Of a stretch of DNA of 64,000 nucleotides, positions 44,937-54,113 are shown piece by piece. The DNA comes from Rhizobium sp. L43 (GTDB taxonomy: Bacteria > Pseudomonadota > Alphaproteobacteria > Rhizobiales > Rhizobiaceae). The notes below the pieces were generated by a model. It had not been told where the DNA came from and made no database searches. It was given only the letters and a program-made list of their open reading frames with translations. Made by a program: the position numbers and the translations under genes. The DNA lies in assembly GCF_002531725.1 (NCBI RefSeq), contig NZ_NWSQ01000005.1:372001-436000 (forward strand). The letters run 5' to 3'. The stretch's first letter is position 1. The number at the start of each line of letters is the position of its first letter.

Positions 44937-45050
44937 GTCAACTCGCCGGAAGCGCTGTCGGTTCAATCACATAGAGTTACCGATTGTGTCGACGAAGAAA
45001 CCTTTGCGGCCACGGATCGTTAGCGCTGGGGAAGGACGGAGACACCGCTC

Positions 45051-45569
45051 ATGGGACCGATTGCAAGGATCATCGCCATCGTCGCCGGGCTTGCCGGCGG
45101 CACGGTTTTTTCGCAGGCGCCGGAATTTGCCCAGCAATACCGCCAGCGGATCGGTGGAGCGGTCGACGAATTGCGGGTCATCGTCGAGGATTTCAACCGG
45201 CAAGCGGCCGACCATCATCTCGATCGCCAGCAGGCGCTGACCGCCTATGCACAATCCTCCGACGATTTCCTGCGCGACCGCGGCGTCTCGATGCAGAGCA
45301 CGATCACCCGCTACGAAACGCTGCTGTCGCAGCAACTGAAACTCGGCACCGCCGCCCCCGTCGCCAAGCCCTTCGTGCTGTTGGGAGAACCGGACGACGT
45401 CGTTTTCGCCAATACCTGGCGTGATTTCGTGCCCGGTGTTCCTGTCAGTTTCGCCGGTCTTGTCGGGGGCGTAATTGGTTTTGCCGGTGGGTGGGTCGTG
45501 ACGGCGCTGCTGGGGTTGGGGGCACGACGCGTTGGGCGCGGACGACGAGCCGATCGTCAGGTGCGGTGA
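45051..45569 (+). CDS. DUF2937 family membrane protein
   Basis: A 172-residue protein with an N-terminal hydrophobic segment (IARIIAIVAGLAGGTVFSQA), the family core PEFAQQYRQRIGGAVDEL, a helical middle, and a second membrane segment (VSFAGLVGGVIGFAGGWVVT) near the C terminus. It ends in a basic tail (RRVGRGRRADRQVR). Function unknown. The ATG follows GGAGAC-type sequence. Confidence 0.8.
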   Translation: MGPIARIIAIVAGLAGGTVFSQAPEFAQQYRQRIGGAVDELRVIVEDFNRQAADHHLDRQQALTAYAQSSDDFLRDRGVSMQSTITRYETLLSQQLKLGTAAPVAKPFVLLGEPDDVVFANTWRDFVPGVPVSFAGLVGGVIGFAGGWVVTALLGLGARRVGRGRRADRQVR

Positions 45570-45696
45570 GCCAATACGGGAGGTCAGGCGTCCTGCTGCC
45601 CATCTTGAAGACGAGGTCGGTCATTCCATTCCTCCCGCAGGATGAGGGGAAGCAGACGACTTGAAGCAAGCGGCCGCTGCAAGATGCTCTGCTAGC

Positions 45697-45960
45697 TCAA
45701 TGAAGAACGGCGATGGCCGTTACGCCAGCTTCATCCGCGGCGCGAATGATCGCCGCCCTCAGCTGCTCAGGTTTAGCGTTACCCTTCACGACGTCCAGAC
45801 AGATTTCAATAGCAGCAAGGAACTCCTTTCCGTCGTCGCACGGGAACTCGTTCATGAGCGCGTTGGCGGCCCCCACGGCTGTCCTGACGGAAAAAAATCT
45901 GTCGGGGTCCTCAAAGAGAAGAATGACGGGATCGAATTCGATCGAAGTGTCCCATTCCAT
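45697..45960 (-). CDS. DUF982 family protein
   Basis: An 87-residue protein with the DUF982 pattern: an N-terminal WDTSIEFDPVILLFED strand region, AVGAANALMNEFPCDDGKEF, a conserved Cys in EICLDVVKG and the last helix RAAIIRAADEAGV. These small proteins are common in rhizobia and have no known function. The ATG at 45960 is preceded by GGGAG at eight bases; the frame upstream of it is not protein-like. Confidence 0.78.
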   Translation of the reverse strand: MEWDTSIEFDPVILLFEDPDRFFSVRTAVGAANALMNEFPCDDGKEFLAAIEICLDVVKGNAKPEQLRAAIIRAADEAGVTAIAVLH

Positions 45961-46195
45961 TACACAATACTCCCGATGGGATGGCATATTGTTAACGCTG
46001 CAAGGGGCGTGCCACCGCACGACGCGGGTCGCATGCGCGCACGAGCTCGAGGGTATCATCGCCAAAGATCGGAACACGCCGAGATCGAGTATCGGGCCTG
46101 GACGCATGACGGGAAGTTGCGCCGCGCCTGATATAAAGGGCTGAGAGAGGAGCAGGACAACGCGTCACTTACGAGTTGGAATAGTCCGTCAACCG

Positions 46196-46501
46196 CTACG
46201 GTCCGCAACCGACACAAGGCTTGAGAATACCGATCAGAGCCAATACAATCGTTAACGAAAGAAAAGAACTACCAACTACCAAAACAGGCCACATAATCAG
46301 GAACTTCTCTCTCGGCTTAGCTAAATAGCGATCATCATCTTGGGCCTCGGACCGGTACAGACTGGGCCCAAAATCCATGCTGAAATCGAAGCCATTTCTA
46401 ACGTAGAAGATCCACGACCTGAGGTACCAATACCAATTGTTTGCGCAAAGGCCGCCCACCAGGCCGAACACTACCCACAGCGCGATTCGATCTTCTGTCA
46501 A
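46196..46501 (-). CDS. orphan two-helix membrane protein
   Basis: A 101-residue reading frame starting with TTG (MTEDRIALWVVFGLVGGLCA). Hydrophobic segments lie at about residues 7-28 and 68-93, with a charged central part (SEAQDDDRYLAKPREK) and a C-terminal CVGCGP. Base composition is more AT-rich than the neighbours. No family recognised and the start has only a weak ribosome-binding site, so this may be a recent arrival or a remnant. It lies 250 bases from the 3' end of tRNA-Arg. Confidence 0.55.
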   Translation of the reverse strand: MTEDRIALWVVFGLVGGLCANNWYWYLRSWIFYVRNGFDFSMDFGPSLYRSEAQDDDRYLAKPREKFLIMWPVLVVGSSFLSLTIVLALIGILKPCVGCGP

Positions 46502-46750
46502 TTAAGCTGTCCCGAATAAGCCACGGTTGTTAGTTCATCCCGCGTTTGTCGAGTGGGCCAATACTCCGATGTAGATCATTACACATTGTCGGACCTTTCG
46601 CCACGACCCGCAGCAATTCCCCCATTTATATGTTGATCCAAAGCTTGCGTCGAAACGGCCCGGGTACTTACTCGCTTGAAATCAACGGAAGCAGCCTGCA
46701 ACACGATTGCCAACTGCGGCGGCAACATTTCGATGTAGATTGTTGGATAT

Positions 46751-46827
46751 TGGTGATCCCGACGCGATTCGAACGCGTGACCCCCAGATTAGGAATCTGG
46801 TGCTCTATCCTGCTGAGCTACGGGACC
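46751..46827 (-). tRNA. tRNA-Arg (anticodon CCU)
   Basis: A 77-base cloverleaf with encoded CCA. Acceptor stem GGTCCCG pairs with CGGGATC (one G-U). The anticodon arm is CCAGA-TTCCTAA-TCTGG, giving anticodon CCT, which reads AGG. The T arm is GCGTTCGAATCGC-like and the D arm contains AGCTCAGCAGGATAGAGC. Its 3' end faces the sparse region 45570-46750. Confidence 0.95.
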
Positions 46828-46843
46828 ACTGAATGCCATGCAT

Positions 46844-46872
46844 ACAAAAGGCTTGGCGCGAAGCCAAGCCTT
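46844..46872 (-). terminator. terminator of the amidohydrolase gene
   Basis: Perfect ten-base stem AAGGCTTGGC / GCCAAGCCTT with a five-base loop; on the minus strand it is followed by TTTTG. It lies 9 bases after the stop of the amidohydrolase gene and before the tRNA. Confidence 0.88.
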
Positions 46873-46880
46873 AATTGTTG

Positions 46881-48044
46881 CTAGGCGCCGAGGCGCTGTT
46901 CGGCGAGACGGACCCAGTAGGAAATGCCGTGGGCGATGGCGTCGTCGTTGAAGTCGTAGGCCGGGTTGTGGAGGCCGGCGCTGTCGCCGTTGCCGATGAA
47001 GATAAAGGCGCCGGGGCGGGCGTTCAGCATGTAGGAGAAATCCTCGCCGCCCATCATCGGCTCGATCTCGGCGTTGACGTTGGCCTCGCCGGCGATGGCG
47101 CTGGCGGTGGCCACAGCATGCTCGGTCTCATCGGGGTGGTTGACGGTGACGGGATAGTTGCGATGGAAGCTGATCTCGGCCTCGGCCCCATGGGCTGCGA
47201 CCAGGCCCTCGACGATCTGCCGGAAGCGTGTCTCGGCGAGCGTGCGCACCTCGGCGTCGAGAGTGCGGACGGTGCCGGCGAAAGTCGCATCGTTCGGAAT
47301 GACGTTATGGGCGAAACCGGCATTGAACTTGGTCACCGAAACGACGACCGAGCTGATCGGATCGGCGGTGCGCGAGGCGATCATCTGCAGGTTGGCGACG
47401 ATCTGGGCGCCGATGGCGATTGGGTCGATCGTCCGGTGCGGCTGGGCGGCATGGCCGCCGCGGCCCTTGATGGTGACGGTGAACTCGTCGGTTGCCGCCA
47501 TGATCGCGCCCTTGCGGATGGCGAACTGTCCCACGGGCAGGCCCGGCAGGTTGTGCATGCCGTAGACCTCTTCGATGTCGAAGCGCTCCATCATGCCGTC
47601 CTTGACCATCAGGTTGCCGCCGCCGCCGCCTTCTTCGGCGGGCTGGAAGATGACGGCGACATTGCCGTTGAAGTTGCGGGTCTCGGAGAGATATTTCGCA
47701 GCGCCGAGCAGCATGGCGGTATGGCCGTCATGGCCGCAGGCATGCATCTTGCCCGGTGTCTTCGAAGCCCAGGACTTGCCGGTGATTTCCGTCAGCGGCA
47801 AGGCGTCCATGTCGGCGCGCAGGCCGACGGTGCGGCGGCCTTCGCCCTTGCCCTTGATCAGGCCGACGACGCCGGTGCGGCCGATGCCGGTGACGATCTC
47901 GTCGACGCCGAATTCCTTCAGCTTTTCAGCGACGAAGGCGGCCGTGTTTTCCACCGCGAAGAGGAGTTCGGGCCGGGCATGGATGTGGCGGCGCCATTCG
48001 GCGACTTCGTCCTGCAATTCCGCGGCTCTGTTCAAAATCGGCAT
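46881..48044 (-). CDS. M20-family amidohydrolase (hippurate hydrolase / N-acyl-amino-acid deacylase type)
   Basis: Metallopeptidase-fold amidohydrolase, 387 residues from the ATG at 48044 (MPILNRAAELQD). Metal-binding segments RADMDALPL, MHACGHDGHTAML and QPAEEGGGG are present, followed by the lid domain and the final MGGEDFSYML motif. Family members cut amide bonds of N-acyl amino acids such as hippurate or indole-acetyl conjugates; the substrate cannot be told here. No signal peptide. It is followed by a terminator and then a tRNA. Confidence 0.9.
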   Translation of the reverse strand: MPILNRAAELQDEVAEWRRHIHARPELLFAVENTAAFVAEKLKEFGVDEIVTGIGRTGVVGLIKGKGEGRRTVGLRADMDALPLTEITGKSWASKTPGKMHACGHDGHTAMLLGAAKYLSETRNFNGNVAVIFQPAEEGGGGGNLMVKDGMMERFDIEEVYGMHNLPGLPVGQFAIRKGAIMAATDEFTVTIKGRGGHAAQPHRTIDPIAIGAQIVANLQMIASRTADPISSVVVSVTKFNAGFAHNVIPNDATFAGTVRTLDAEVRTLAETRFRQIVEGLVAAHGAEAEISFHRNYPVTVNHPDETEHAVATASAIAGEANVNAEIEPMMGGEDFSYMLNARPGAFIFIGNGDSAGLHNPAYDFNDDAIAHGISYWVRLAEQRLGA

Positions 48045-48214
48045 ATTCGCGTTCCTATTATGAAATCCCGACAATCTTTCATCGCATCACAACGGTGTGA
48101 AGCTGGGATGTGAGGCTGTGCAAATTACTTCGTCAATGACCTTTGCCATGTCATAGCCATATAGGCTAGATAGGGGAAGGTTTCGAGATTTTCCTAATAT
48201 CCGAAGGACGAACC

Positions 48215-49348
48215 GTGTCGACGAGCCACTTCCGTTTGTTTGCCGTTTTGCGGCCGTTTCGTGTCGTGGTCGCCGCGACTGCCGGTTTTCTTGCCTCTAT
48301 TCCGCTCGCTCAGGCCAATCCGCATATTCTCGTCGACGTGCAGACCGGCCGCGTGCTCGAGCACGAGGAAGCCTTCCGCAAGTGGTATCCGGCCTCGCTG
48401 ACCAAGCTGATGACCGTCTATACCGTGTTCGATGCGATCCGCGCCGGTCAGATCAGCCTCGATACACCCATCGTCATGAGCAAGCGCGCCGCCGCGCAGC
48501 CGGCGGCCAAGATGTATTTCAAGCCGGGCCAGAAGCTGACGCTCGACAGCGCGCTGAAGATCCTGATGGTGAAGTCGGCCAACGACATTGCCGTCGCGGT
48601 CGCCGAAGCCATCGGCGGCACGCAGGAAGGCTTCGTGACGCGGATGAACGGCGAGGCGCTGAAGCTCGGCATGACGGATTCGCATTTCGTCAATCCGAAC
48701 GGCCTGCCGGGCAAGGGGCAGTATACGACGGCGCGCGATCTTGCGGTGCTGACGGTGGCGCTGCGCCGCGATTTTCCGCAATATGCCAGCTATTTCGCGC
48801 TGGAAGGGTTCACCACCGGCCAGCAGAACGTGCCGAGCCTCAACATGCTGATCGGCCGCTTCGCCGGCGCCGACGGCATGAAGACCGGCTTCATCTGCGC
48901 CTCCGGCTTCAACCAGATCGGTTCGGCGACACGCAGCGGCCGCACGCTGGTCTCCGTCGTGCTCGGCACCGACAGTCTGGCGGCGCGCGCCGATGCGACG
49001 GCGAACCTGTTGCAGAAGGGCTTCACCAGCCAGTTTCCCGGCAACGACACGCTAGGGTCGCTTAAGCCCTACGGGCCGGGACAGGACCAGGTTACCGACA
49101 TCACCGCCGATATCTGCAGCGCCAAGGGCGCAAAAATACGCAGCGAAACGCGAGACGAGGTCGGCCGCATGCGGGTGCAGTCGCCCTATATCCTGGAAAT
49201 GGACCACGATCCGCGCTTCGTTTTTGCCGGCCTCATTCCCGGGCAGGATCCGCAGCCGGCTCAGCAGCCGGAAAAGGTGGCGACTGGCGATGCGGCTGGA
49301 GCGCTCGCCAACGTGCCGGTGCCGATGCCGCGCCCGACATCATTCTAA
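48215..49348 (+). CDS. D-alanyl-D-alanine carboxypeptidase (class C low-molecular-weight PBP)
   Basis: Serine DD-carboxypeptidase of the DacA/DacF type, 377 residues, trimming peptidoglycan stem peptides in the periplasm. A signal peptide (cleavage near LAQA-NP) precedes the catalytic motifs S61-LT-K64, S121-A-N and K223-T-G. Unlike classic PBP5 there is no obvious C-terminal amphipathic anchor; it ends in a proline-rich tail. The start is GTG after AAGGA. The CobW-type gene follows after 19 bases and may be co-transcribed. Confidence 0.92.
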   Translation: MSTSHFRLFAVLRPFRVVVAATAGFLASIPLAQANPHILVDVQTGRVLEHEEAFRKWYPASLTKLMTVYTVFDAIRAGQISLDTPIVMSKRAAAQPAAKMYFKPGQKLTLDSALKILMVKSANDIAVAVAEAIGGTQEGFVTRMNGEALKLGMTDSHFVNPNGLPGKGQYTTARDLAVLTVALRRDFPQYASYFALEGFTTGQQNVPSLNMLIGRFAGADGMKTGFICASGFNQIGSATRSGRTLVSVVLGTDSLAARADATANLLQKGFTSQFPGNDTLGSLKPYGPGQDQVTDITADICSAKGAKIRSETRDEVGRMRVQSPYILEMDHDPRFVFAGLIPGQDPQPAQQPEKVATGDAAGALANVPVPMPRPTSF

Positions 49349-49367
49349 ACTGCTAAGGTAAAATGAG

Positions 49368-50561
49368 ATGAGCGCGCTCAACGACAGGATTCCGGTCACC
49401 ATCCTGACCGGCTTTCTCGGCGCCGGCAAATCGACGCTCCTCAACCGCATCCTCAAAGACCCTGTGATGAAGGATGCGGCCGTCATTATCAACGAATTCG
49501 GCGATGTCGGCATCGATCATCTGCTGGTCGAAAGTTCCGGCGATTCGATCATCGAACTATCCGACGGGTGCCTGTGCTGCACCGTGCGCGGCGAACTTGT
49601 CGATACGCTGGCGAACCTGATGGACGCGGTGCAGACCGGCCGCGTCAAGCCGGTGAAACGCGTCGTCATCGAAACAACAGGCCTTGCCGACCCTGCCCCG
49701 GTCATGCAGGCGATCATGGGCAATCCCATCATTGCCACGAATTTCGAGCTCGACGGCGTCGTTACGGTCGTCGATGCGGTAAACGGGCTGCAGACGCTCG
49801 ACAATCACGAGGAAGCGCGCAAGCAGGCGGCGGTCGCCGACCGGCTGATCGTCTCGAAAAAGTCGATGGCCGGCGGGGCGGATGGAACCGATGCTTTGGA
49901 AAAGCGGCTGCGGGCGCTCAATCCGCGCGCCGCGATGATGGATGCCGACAGCACCGATGCCGGCAGCGCCATGGTGCTGGTGAACGGGCTCTACGATCCG
50001 GCGACGAAGATCGCCGATGTCGGCCGCTGGCTGCATGACGAGGACGCGCACGAGGCGCATCATCATCACAGTCACGACGATGATCGTGACGGCAATCATG
50101 CTCATGGTCATGATGGGGATCACCATGGTCACCACCATCATCACGGTCATGCGCACCAGGACGCGCACGACGTCAACCGTCACGATGCCTCGATCCGCTC
50201 TTTCTCGATCATCGAGGAGAAGCCGATCGACCCGATGGCGCTCGACATGTTCATCGACCTCCTGCGTTCGGCCCATGGCGAAAAGCTTTTGAGAATGAAG
50301 GCGATCGTTTCCGTCTCCGACCGGCCGGAACGGCCGCTGGTGCTGCACGGCGTCCAGAGCATCTTCCATCCGCCGGTGCGGCTTCCCGCCTGGCCGGATC
50401 CGCAAGACCGGCGCACGCGCATGGTGCTGATCACCCGCGATCTGCCGGAAGCCTTCGTGAAGGATCTGTTCGACGCCTTTCTCGGCAAGCCGCGCATCGA
50501 CAGGCCCGATCGTGCCGCACTCTCCGACAATCCGCTCGCTATTCCGGGCATGAAAATTTAG
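49368..50561 (+). CDS. CobW/COG0523-family GTPase with histidine-rich metal-binding region
   Basis: G3E-family P-loop GTPase, 397 residues, probably a metal (zinc) chaperone. Walker A GFLGAGKST is at residues 15-23 and the metal-binding motif GCLCC at 67-71. A His/Asp-rich stretch of about 50 residues (about 225-275, e.g. AHHHHSHDDD and HHGHHHHHGHAH) separates it from the C-terminal CobW domain. Such loops bind zinc in related proteins. It is 19 bases after the carboxypeptidase gene. It is not near cobalamin genes that would point to CobW itself. Confidence 0.9.
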   Translation: MSALNDRIPVTILTGFLGAGKSTLLNRILKDPVMKDAAVIINEFGDVGIDHLLVESSGDSIIELSDGCLCCTVRGELVDTLANLMDAVQTGRVKPVKRVVIETTGLADPAPVMQAIMGNPIIATNFELDGVVTVVDAVNGLQTLDNHEEARKQAAVADRLIVSKKSMAGGADGTDALEKRLRALNPRAAMMDADSTDAGSAMVLVNGLYDPATKIADVGRWLHDEDAHEAHHHHSHDDDRDGNHAHGHDGDHHGHHHHHGHAHQDAHDVNRHDASIRSFSIIEEKPIDPMALDMFIDLLRSAHGEKLLRMKAIVSVSDRPERPLVLHGVQSIFHPPVRLPAWPDPQDRRTRMVLITRDLPEAFVKDLFDAFLGKPRIDRPDRAALSDNPLAIPGMKI

Positions 50562-50780
50562 CTAGTTTGGGAGTTTTTTACAGCGCCCCGAGGTGCGAAC
50601 TGATGGTCGAACCGTTCTTTAAGGAAGGTAAGTTTGACATAGAATTGCAAATAATTGAAAATTCGGGTGGTAAGCTACAATCAGCGGCATTCGTCTGGCG
50701 CCCACCCATAGCCGCCGTAAGATGCGTCCGTATATTCAAGGGCAGGCGGTTTGGGCGTGACAGTAACTTTGGTCAATACG

Positions 50781-51194
50781 ATGGCGCGCGGCATCGCGTC
50801 GGGAGCGGTTTTGATGCTGGCGGGATGCGGCTTGCCACTCCATGAGACCGTCCAACCACAGGCATCACTAACAGTGAGATCGGAGACGGGCACGCCTATC
50901 CAAGGGGCGCAGGTGAGACTCAATATGCGCGCGATCCCCAGTACCGCGCACGCGGTAACCATCGTGTCGACGGACACCGATGGGAGGGCCTCATTTCCTG
51001 AGGTGAAGGAGTGGCATACCAGATATCCGCTTATGATGCACGGAACGGTGGAATACCGATGGACCTGGTGCGTTTCGAAGGCAGGTTATCAGGACCACGA
51101 TGAAAGATGGTCTGTACGTTTTTCCGAGTTTAAACCCTATGCGGTTGTGACCCTGAAAGAAGGAAATTCAAGTGGCTGCCCAGATACGCCCTAG
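50781..51194 (+). CDS. lipoprotein with carboxypeptidase-regulatory-like domain
   Basis: A predicted lipoprotein of about 137 residues: MARGIASGAVLMLAGC gives a lipobox cysteine at residue 16, followed by one beta-sandwich domain with ASLTVRSETGTPIQGAQVRL, the pattern of CarboxypepD_reg-like folds. Three more cysteines are present. The start could instead be TTG 50751 or GTG 50757. No homologous function is recognised. It stands alone, with 220 bases without a gene on each side. Confidence 0.65.
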   Translation: MARGIASGAVLMLAGCGLPLHETVQPQASLTVRSETGTPIQGAQVRLNMRAIPSTAHAVTIVSTDTDGRASFPEVKEWHTRYPLMMHGTVEYRWTWCVSKAGYQDHDERWSVRFSEFKPYAVVTLKEGNSSGCPDTP

Positions 51195-51421
51195 GGCCAA
51201 TTGCTGGTACCTAGAGGACGATCACTTTACTCGGGGTTATATCCGCAGGATGAGGCGGCGGCGTTCATCGTTATTTCTCCTTCAAGATCCACGCCGGTGA
51301 GCAGCTGGTGCAGTCATATAAATAAAAGGCAACCTCATTTCGGGCCGCAGCTCCATTGGGGATTGCGCGGAAAAAACTTTCCCGGTGCTACGGTGGTGTC
51401 GGGCCAAGGAAGCCGTGCCAG

Positions 51422-51646
51422 TTAGCGCTTGCGGATCAGGAAGCGGTGGCCGTTTTCGGTCTTTTCGGCCTCGACCAGTTCGTGGCCGTCCTCATTGCAG
51501 AAATGCGGCATGTCGATCACAGCCATCGGATCGGTGGTGTCGACGCGAATGAGGGCACCGCTTGCCATGGCGGCAAGCTTCTTGCGCGTCTTGATCACCG
51601 GGAGTGGGCATTTCAGGCCGCTGAGATCGTAGAGAACGGGTGGCAA
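51422..51646 (-). CDS. TusA-family sulfur carrier
   Basis: A 74-residue TusA/SirA-type protein. The sulfur-carrying cysteine is in LKCPLPV at residue 13, followed by the usual alpha/beta fold (RKKLAAMASGALIRVDTTDP). Such proteins pass persulfide sulfur in tRNA thiolation or cofactor synthesis. It begins five bases after the stop of the YkuD lipoprotein gene on the same strand, so it is probably translated from that mRNA. Confidence 0.9.
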   Translation of the reverse strand: MPPVLYDLSGLKCPLPVIKTRKKLAAMASGALIRVDTTDPMAVIDMPHFCNEDGHELVEAEKTENGHRFLIRKR

Positions 51647-51651
51647 GCCGT

Positions 51652-52899
51652 TCAGTTCCGCGCCCAGAATTTCCAGAACGGCTTCTTTGCCGCGGCTTCC
51701 GCCGTTTCCTGCGGTTCGGGCGCCGTATAGGCCAGCGGATTCGGCATCGGCACCGGCACGACCGCTGGGGTGGCGGCAGCGATGGCGGTTGCCTGCGGTT
51801 GGGCAGAGATTGCCTGCGGCCCGGCAGGTGCTGCCGGCGTGGCGCCAGGCGCGGTCTTGGCGGCGAGGCCCTGCGCGGTGCGCTTGGCCATCAGGTCTTC
51901 GAGTTCGGCAACCTTCACCATGCGGCCGGCTTCCAGCGAGGTGCCGGTCGGGGCATAGGCGAGTTCGCGGCCCTTGCGGGTCTTGGCGACCACCGCCTTG
52001 CGCTCGGCTTCGGACGGGTCGTACCAGGCCATGCCGTCGAATTTGCTCATCGCCTTGGCATAGTCGGCATCATAGGTCTTGCCGTAGGAGGCAAGGGCTG
52101 CCGTCAGCGCCGGCGGGGTCGACATCGCAGGGCATTTGCCGGCGGCATTGAAGGCGCCGCCATCGGTTGCCTGCTGGTTGAAGACGTATTTCTTCTCGCA
52201 GACGTTCACCTCGGGCGGGCGTTTCGTCACTTCGAAATTGTCGTAGCCGACCTTCAGCATCTTCCAGAAGTCGTAACTCGAGTCGAGGCGATGCTTGACC
52301 ATGTTTTCCGCCGTCATGCGGAAGGGAAAGGCCTGCAGCTGCACCGTCGCCTGACCGCCCTTGAAAGCGTCGCGAGCGAAGGCATAGATCTCCAGCACCT
52401 GCTGGTCGGTCATCGAATAGCAGCCGGAGGACGAGCAGGCGCCATGGATCATCAGATCGGAGCCGGTACGGCCATTGGCCGCGTCGTAGCGGTTCGGGAA
52501 GCCGGTGTTGATCGCCAGATAATATTTGGAATTGGGGTTCAGGTTGGCGCGTGTCAGGTCGTAGAAACCTTCCGGCGCCTGCCGGTCGCCGGTCTTGACC
52601 TTCGGACCGAGACGGCCGGACCAGGCGCAGATCTTGTAATCGGCGATCTTGTCGAAGCGGTTGTCGGTCTTCGCCTTCCAGATCTCCATGGCACCTTCTT
52701 CCTTGAAGATGCGGATCATGATCGGCGAATTGCGGTCCATGCCCTTGGCGGCCATGGCGGTGAGGATATGGGCGGGAAGCGGCTGTTCGACCTTGTTCTT
52801 GACCTTGGAAAGATCGACCTGCGCGGTTTCCAACGCGTCATTGCAGCCGGTGAGAGCCAGCGCCATGAGGGAAACATAGGCAAAATGACGTATGCGCAT
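51652..52899 (-). CDS. YkuD-domain (L,D-transpeptidase-like, YafK type) lipoprotein
   Basis: A 415-residue lipoprotein: the signal MRIRHFAYVSLMALALTGC has its lipobox Cys at 19. The catalytic YkuD motif is HGACSSSGCYSM with His152 and Cys160. This matches the YafK/DpaA group, some of which cut the peptidoglycan-lipoprotein bond and others cross-link murein. The last 70 residues are Ala/Pro-rich and end KKPFWKFWARN, an unusual aromatic-basic tail. The gene has no operon partner upstream; TusA follows after five bases. Confidence 0.88.
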   Translation of the reverse strand: MRIRHFAYVSLMALALTGCNDALETAQVDLSKVKNKVEQPLPAHILTAMAAKGMDRNSPIMIRIFKEEGAMEIWKAKTDNRFDKIADYKICAWSGRLGPKVKTGDRQAPEGFYDLTRANLNPNSKYYLAINTGFPNRYDAANGRTGSDLMIHGACSSSGCYSMTDQQVLEIYAFARDAFKGGQATVQLQAFPFRMTAENMVKHRLDSSYDFWKMLKVGYDNFEVTKRPPEVNVCEKKYVFNQQATDGGAFNAAGKCPAMSTPPALTAALASYGKTYDADYAKAMSKFDGMAWYDPSEAERKAVVAKTRKGRELAYAPTGTSLEAGRMVKVAELEDLMAKRTAQGLAAKTAPGATPAAPAGPQAISAQPQATAIAAATPAVVPVPMPNPLAYTAPEPQETAEAAAKKPFWKFWARN

Positions 52900-53096
52900 C
52901 CAAACTAGCCCATAAAGATAGTGCGACCCGGTCCGCCTATGGAGTTCGGGCGCTGGAAGGAATCATAGGCGGCTTATACTTTATAAAACCTTACCAGCCT
53001 ATGACTTGCCCCGAACATCCCCGCAAGCGCGAATGTTACAGATAACATCAATGTGGCCAAGATTTGGCCCCAATCGATGAAAGTCCGCAACTTGTC

Positions 53097-54050
53097 TTAG
53101 AGGTTGCGGCCGATATTGAGGAATTTCTGACGCCGCTCGTTGCGCAGCTGCTCGCCGGAACGAGAGGCCATTTCGCCGAGCGCATTGGCAATCATGTCGC
53201 CGGTCGCGGCGATGACGCTGTCCGGATCGCGATGCGCGCCGCCGAGCGGCTCGGAAATGATGCCGTCGATGACGCCGAGCGATTTCAGATCTTCGGCGGT
53301 GATCTTCATGTTGGTTGCCGCCTCGCGGGCGCGGGTGGAATCGCGCCAGAGGATGGAGGCGGCCCCTTCCGGCGAGATGACGCTATAGATCGAATGCTCG
53401 AGCATATAGACCTTGTTGCCGGTGGCGATGGCGATGGCGCCGCCCGAGCCGCCTTCGCCGATGACGACGGAAACGAGCGGAACCTTGACGCCGAGACACA
53501 TTTCCGTCGAGCGGGCGATCGCCTCGGCCTGGCCGCGCTCTTCGGCGCCGACGCCGGGATAGGCGCCTGCCGTATCCACCAGCGAAATCACCGGCAGGCC
53601 GAAACGATCGGCCATTTCAAGGATGCGGATCGCCTTGCGGTAGCCTTCCGGACGGGGGCTGCCAAAATTGTGCTTGATGCGGCTCTTGGTGTCGTTGCCC
53701 TTTTCCTGGCCAATGACGGCGACCGGCTGGCCGCGAAAGCGGGCAAGGCCCGCCTGGATCGCCGCATCCTCGGAAAATTTGCGGTCGCCGGCGAGCGGCG
53801 TGAATTCCTGGAACAGCGTCTTGGCGTAGTCGACGAAATGCGGGCGCTGCGGATGGCGGGCGACCTGAGTCTTCTGCCAGGGATTGAGCTTGGAATAGAT
53901 TTCGACGATCGCCTCACGGACGCGAACCTCCAGCCTGCCGATCTCATCGGTGGTGTCGATGCTCTCGTCTTCCGTGGCGAGCTTCTTCAGCTCGATGATC
54001 TTGCCTTCGAGGTCGGAGATCGGCTTTTCGAAGTCGAGATAATTGTGCAT
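53097..54050 (-). CDS. accA: acetyl-CoA carboxylase carboxyltransferase alpha subunit
   Basis: Alpha subunit of the carboxyltransferase that forms malonyl-CoA for fatty acid synthesis, 317 residues from the ATG at 54050 ([18 protein letters not shown]). The core motifs [21 protein letters not shown], VDTAGAYPG and [11 protein letters not shown] are present. An upstream GTG at 54077 is in frame but not needed. It lies 63 bases after xerD in the same direction. Confidence 0.95.
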   Translation of the reverse strand: MHNYLDFEKPISDLEGKIIELKKLATEDESIDTTDEIGRLEVRVREAIVEIYSKLNPWQKTQVARHPQRPHFVDYAKTLFQEFTPLAGDRKFSEDAAIQAGLARFRGQPVAVIGQEKGNDTKSRIKHNFGSPRPEGYRKAIRILEMADRFGLPVISLVDTAGAYPGVGAEERGQAEAIARSTEMCLGVKVPLVSVVIGEGGSGGAIAIATGNKVYMLEHSIYSVISPEGAASILWRDSTRAREAATNMKITAEDLKSLGVIDGIISEPLGGAHRDPDSVIAATGDMIANALGEMASRSGEQLRNERRQKFLNIGRNL

Positions 54051-54113
54051 GAGGTGCGTTTCCGTTCCTTGTGCCACGGGGCGTTTTCCTGGCTCCGCCC
54101 CTTGTCGCCGGTC

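Noticed and set aside
45445..45669. 74-residue minus-strand frame overlapping the DUF2937 gene end
   Set aside because: Mostly antisense to a better-supported gene and without a ribosome-binding site; I could not assign the short unique part.
46546..46884. 112-residue plus-strand frame
   Set aside because: It runs through tRNA-Arg and the terminator, so it is not a gene.
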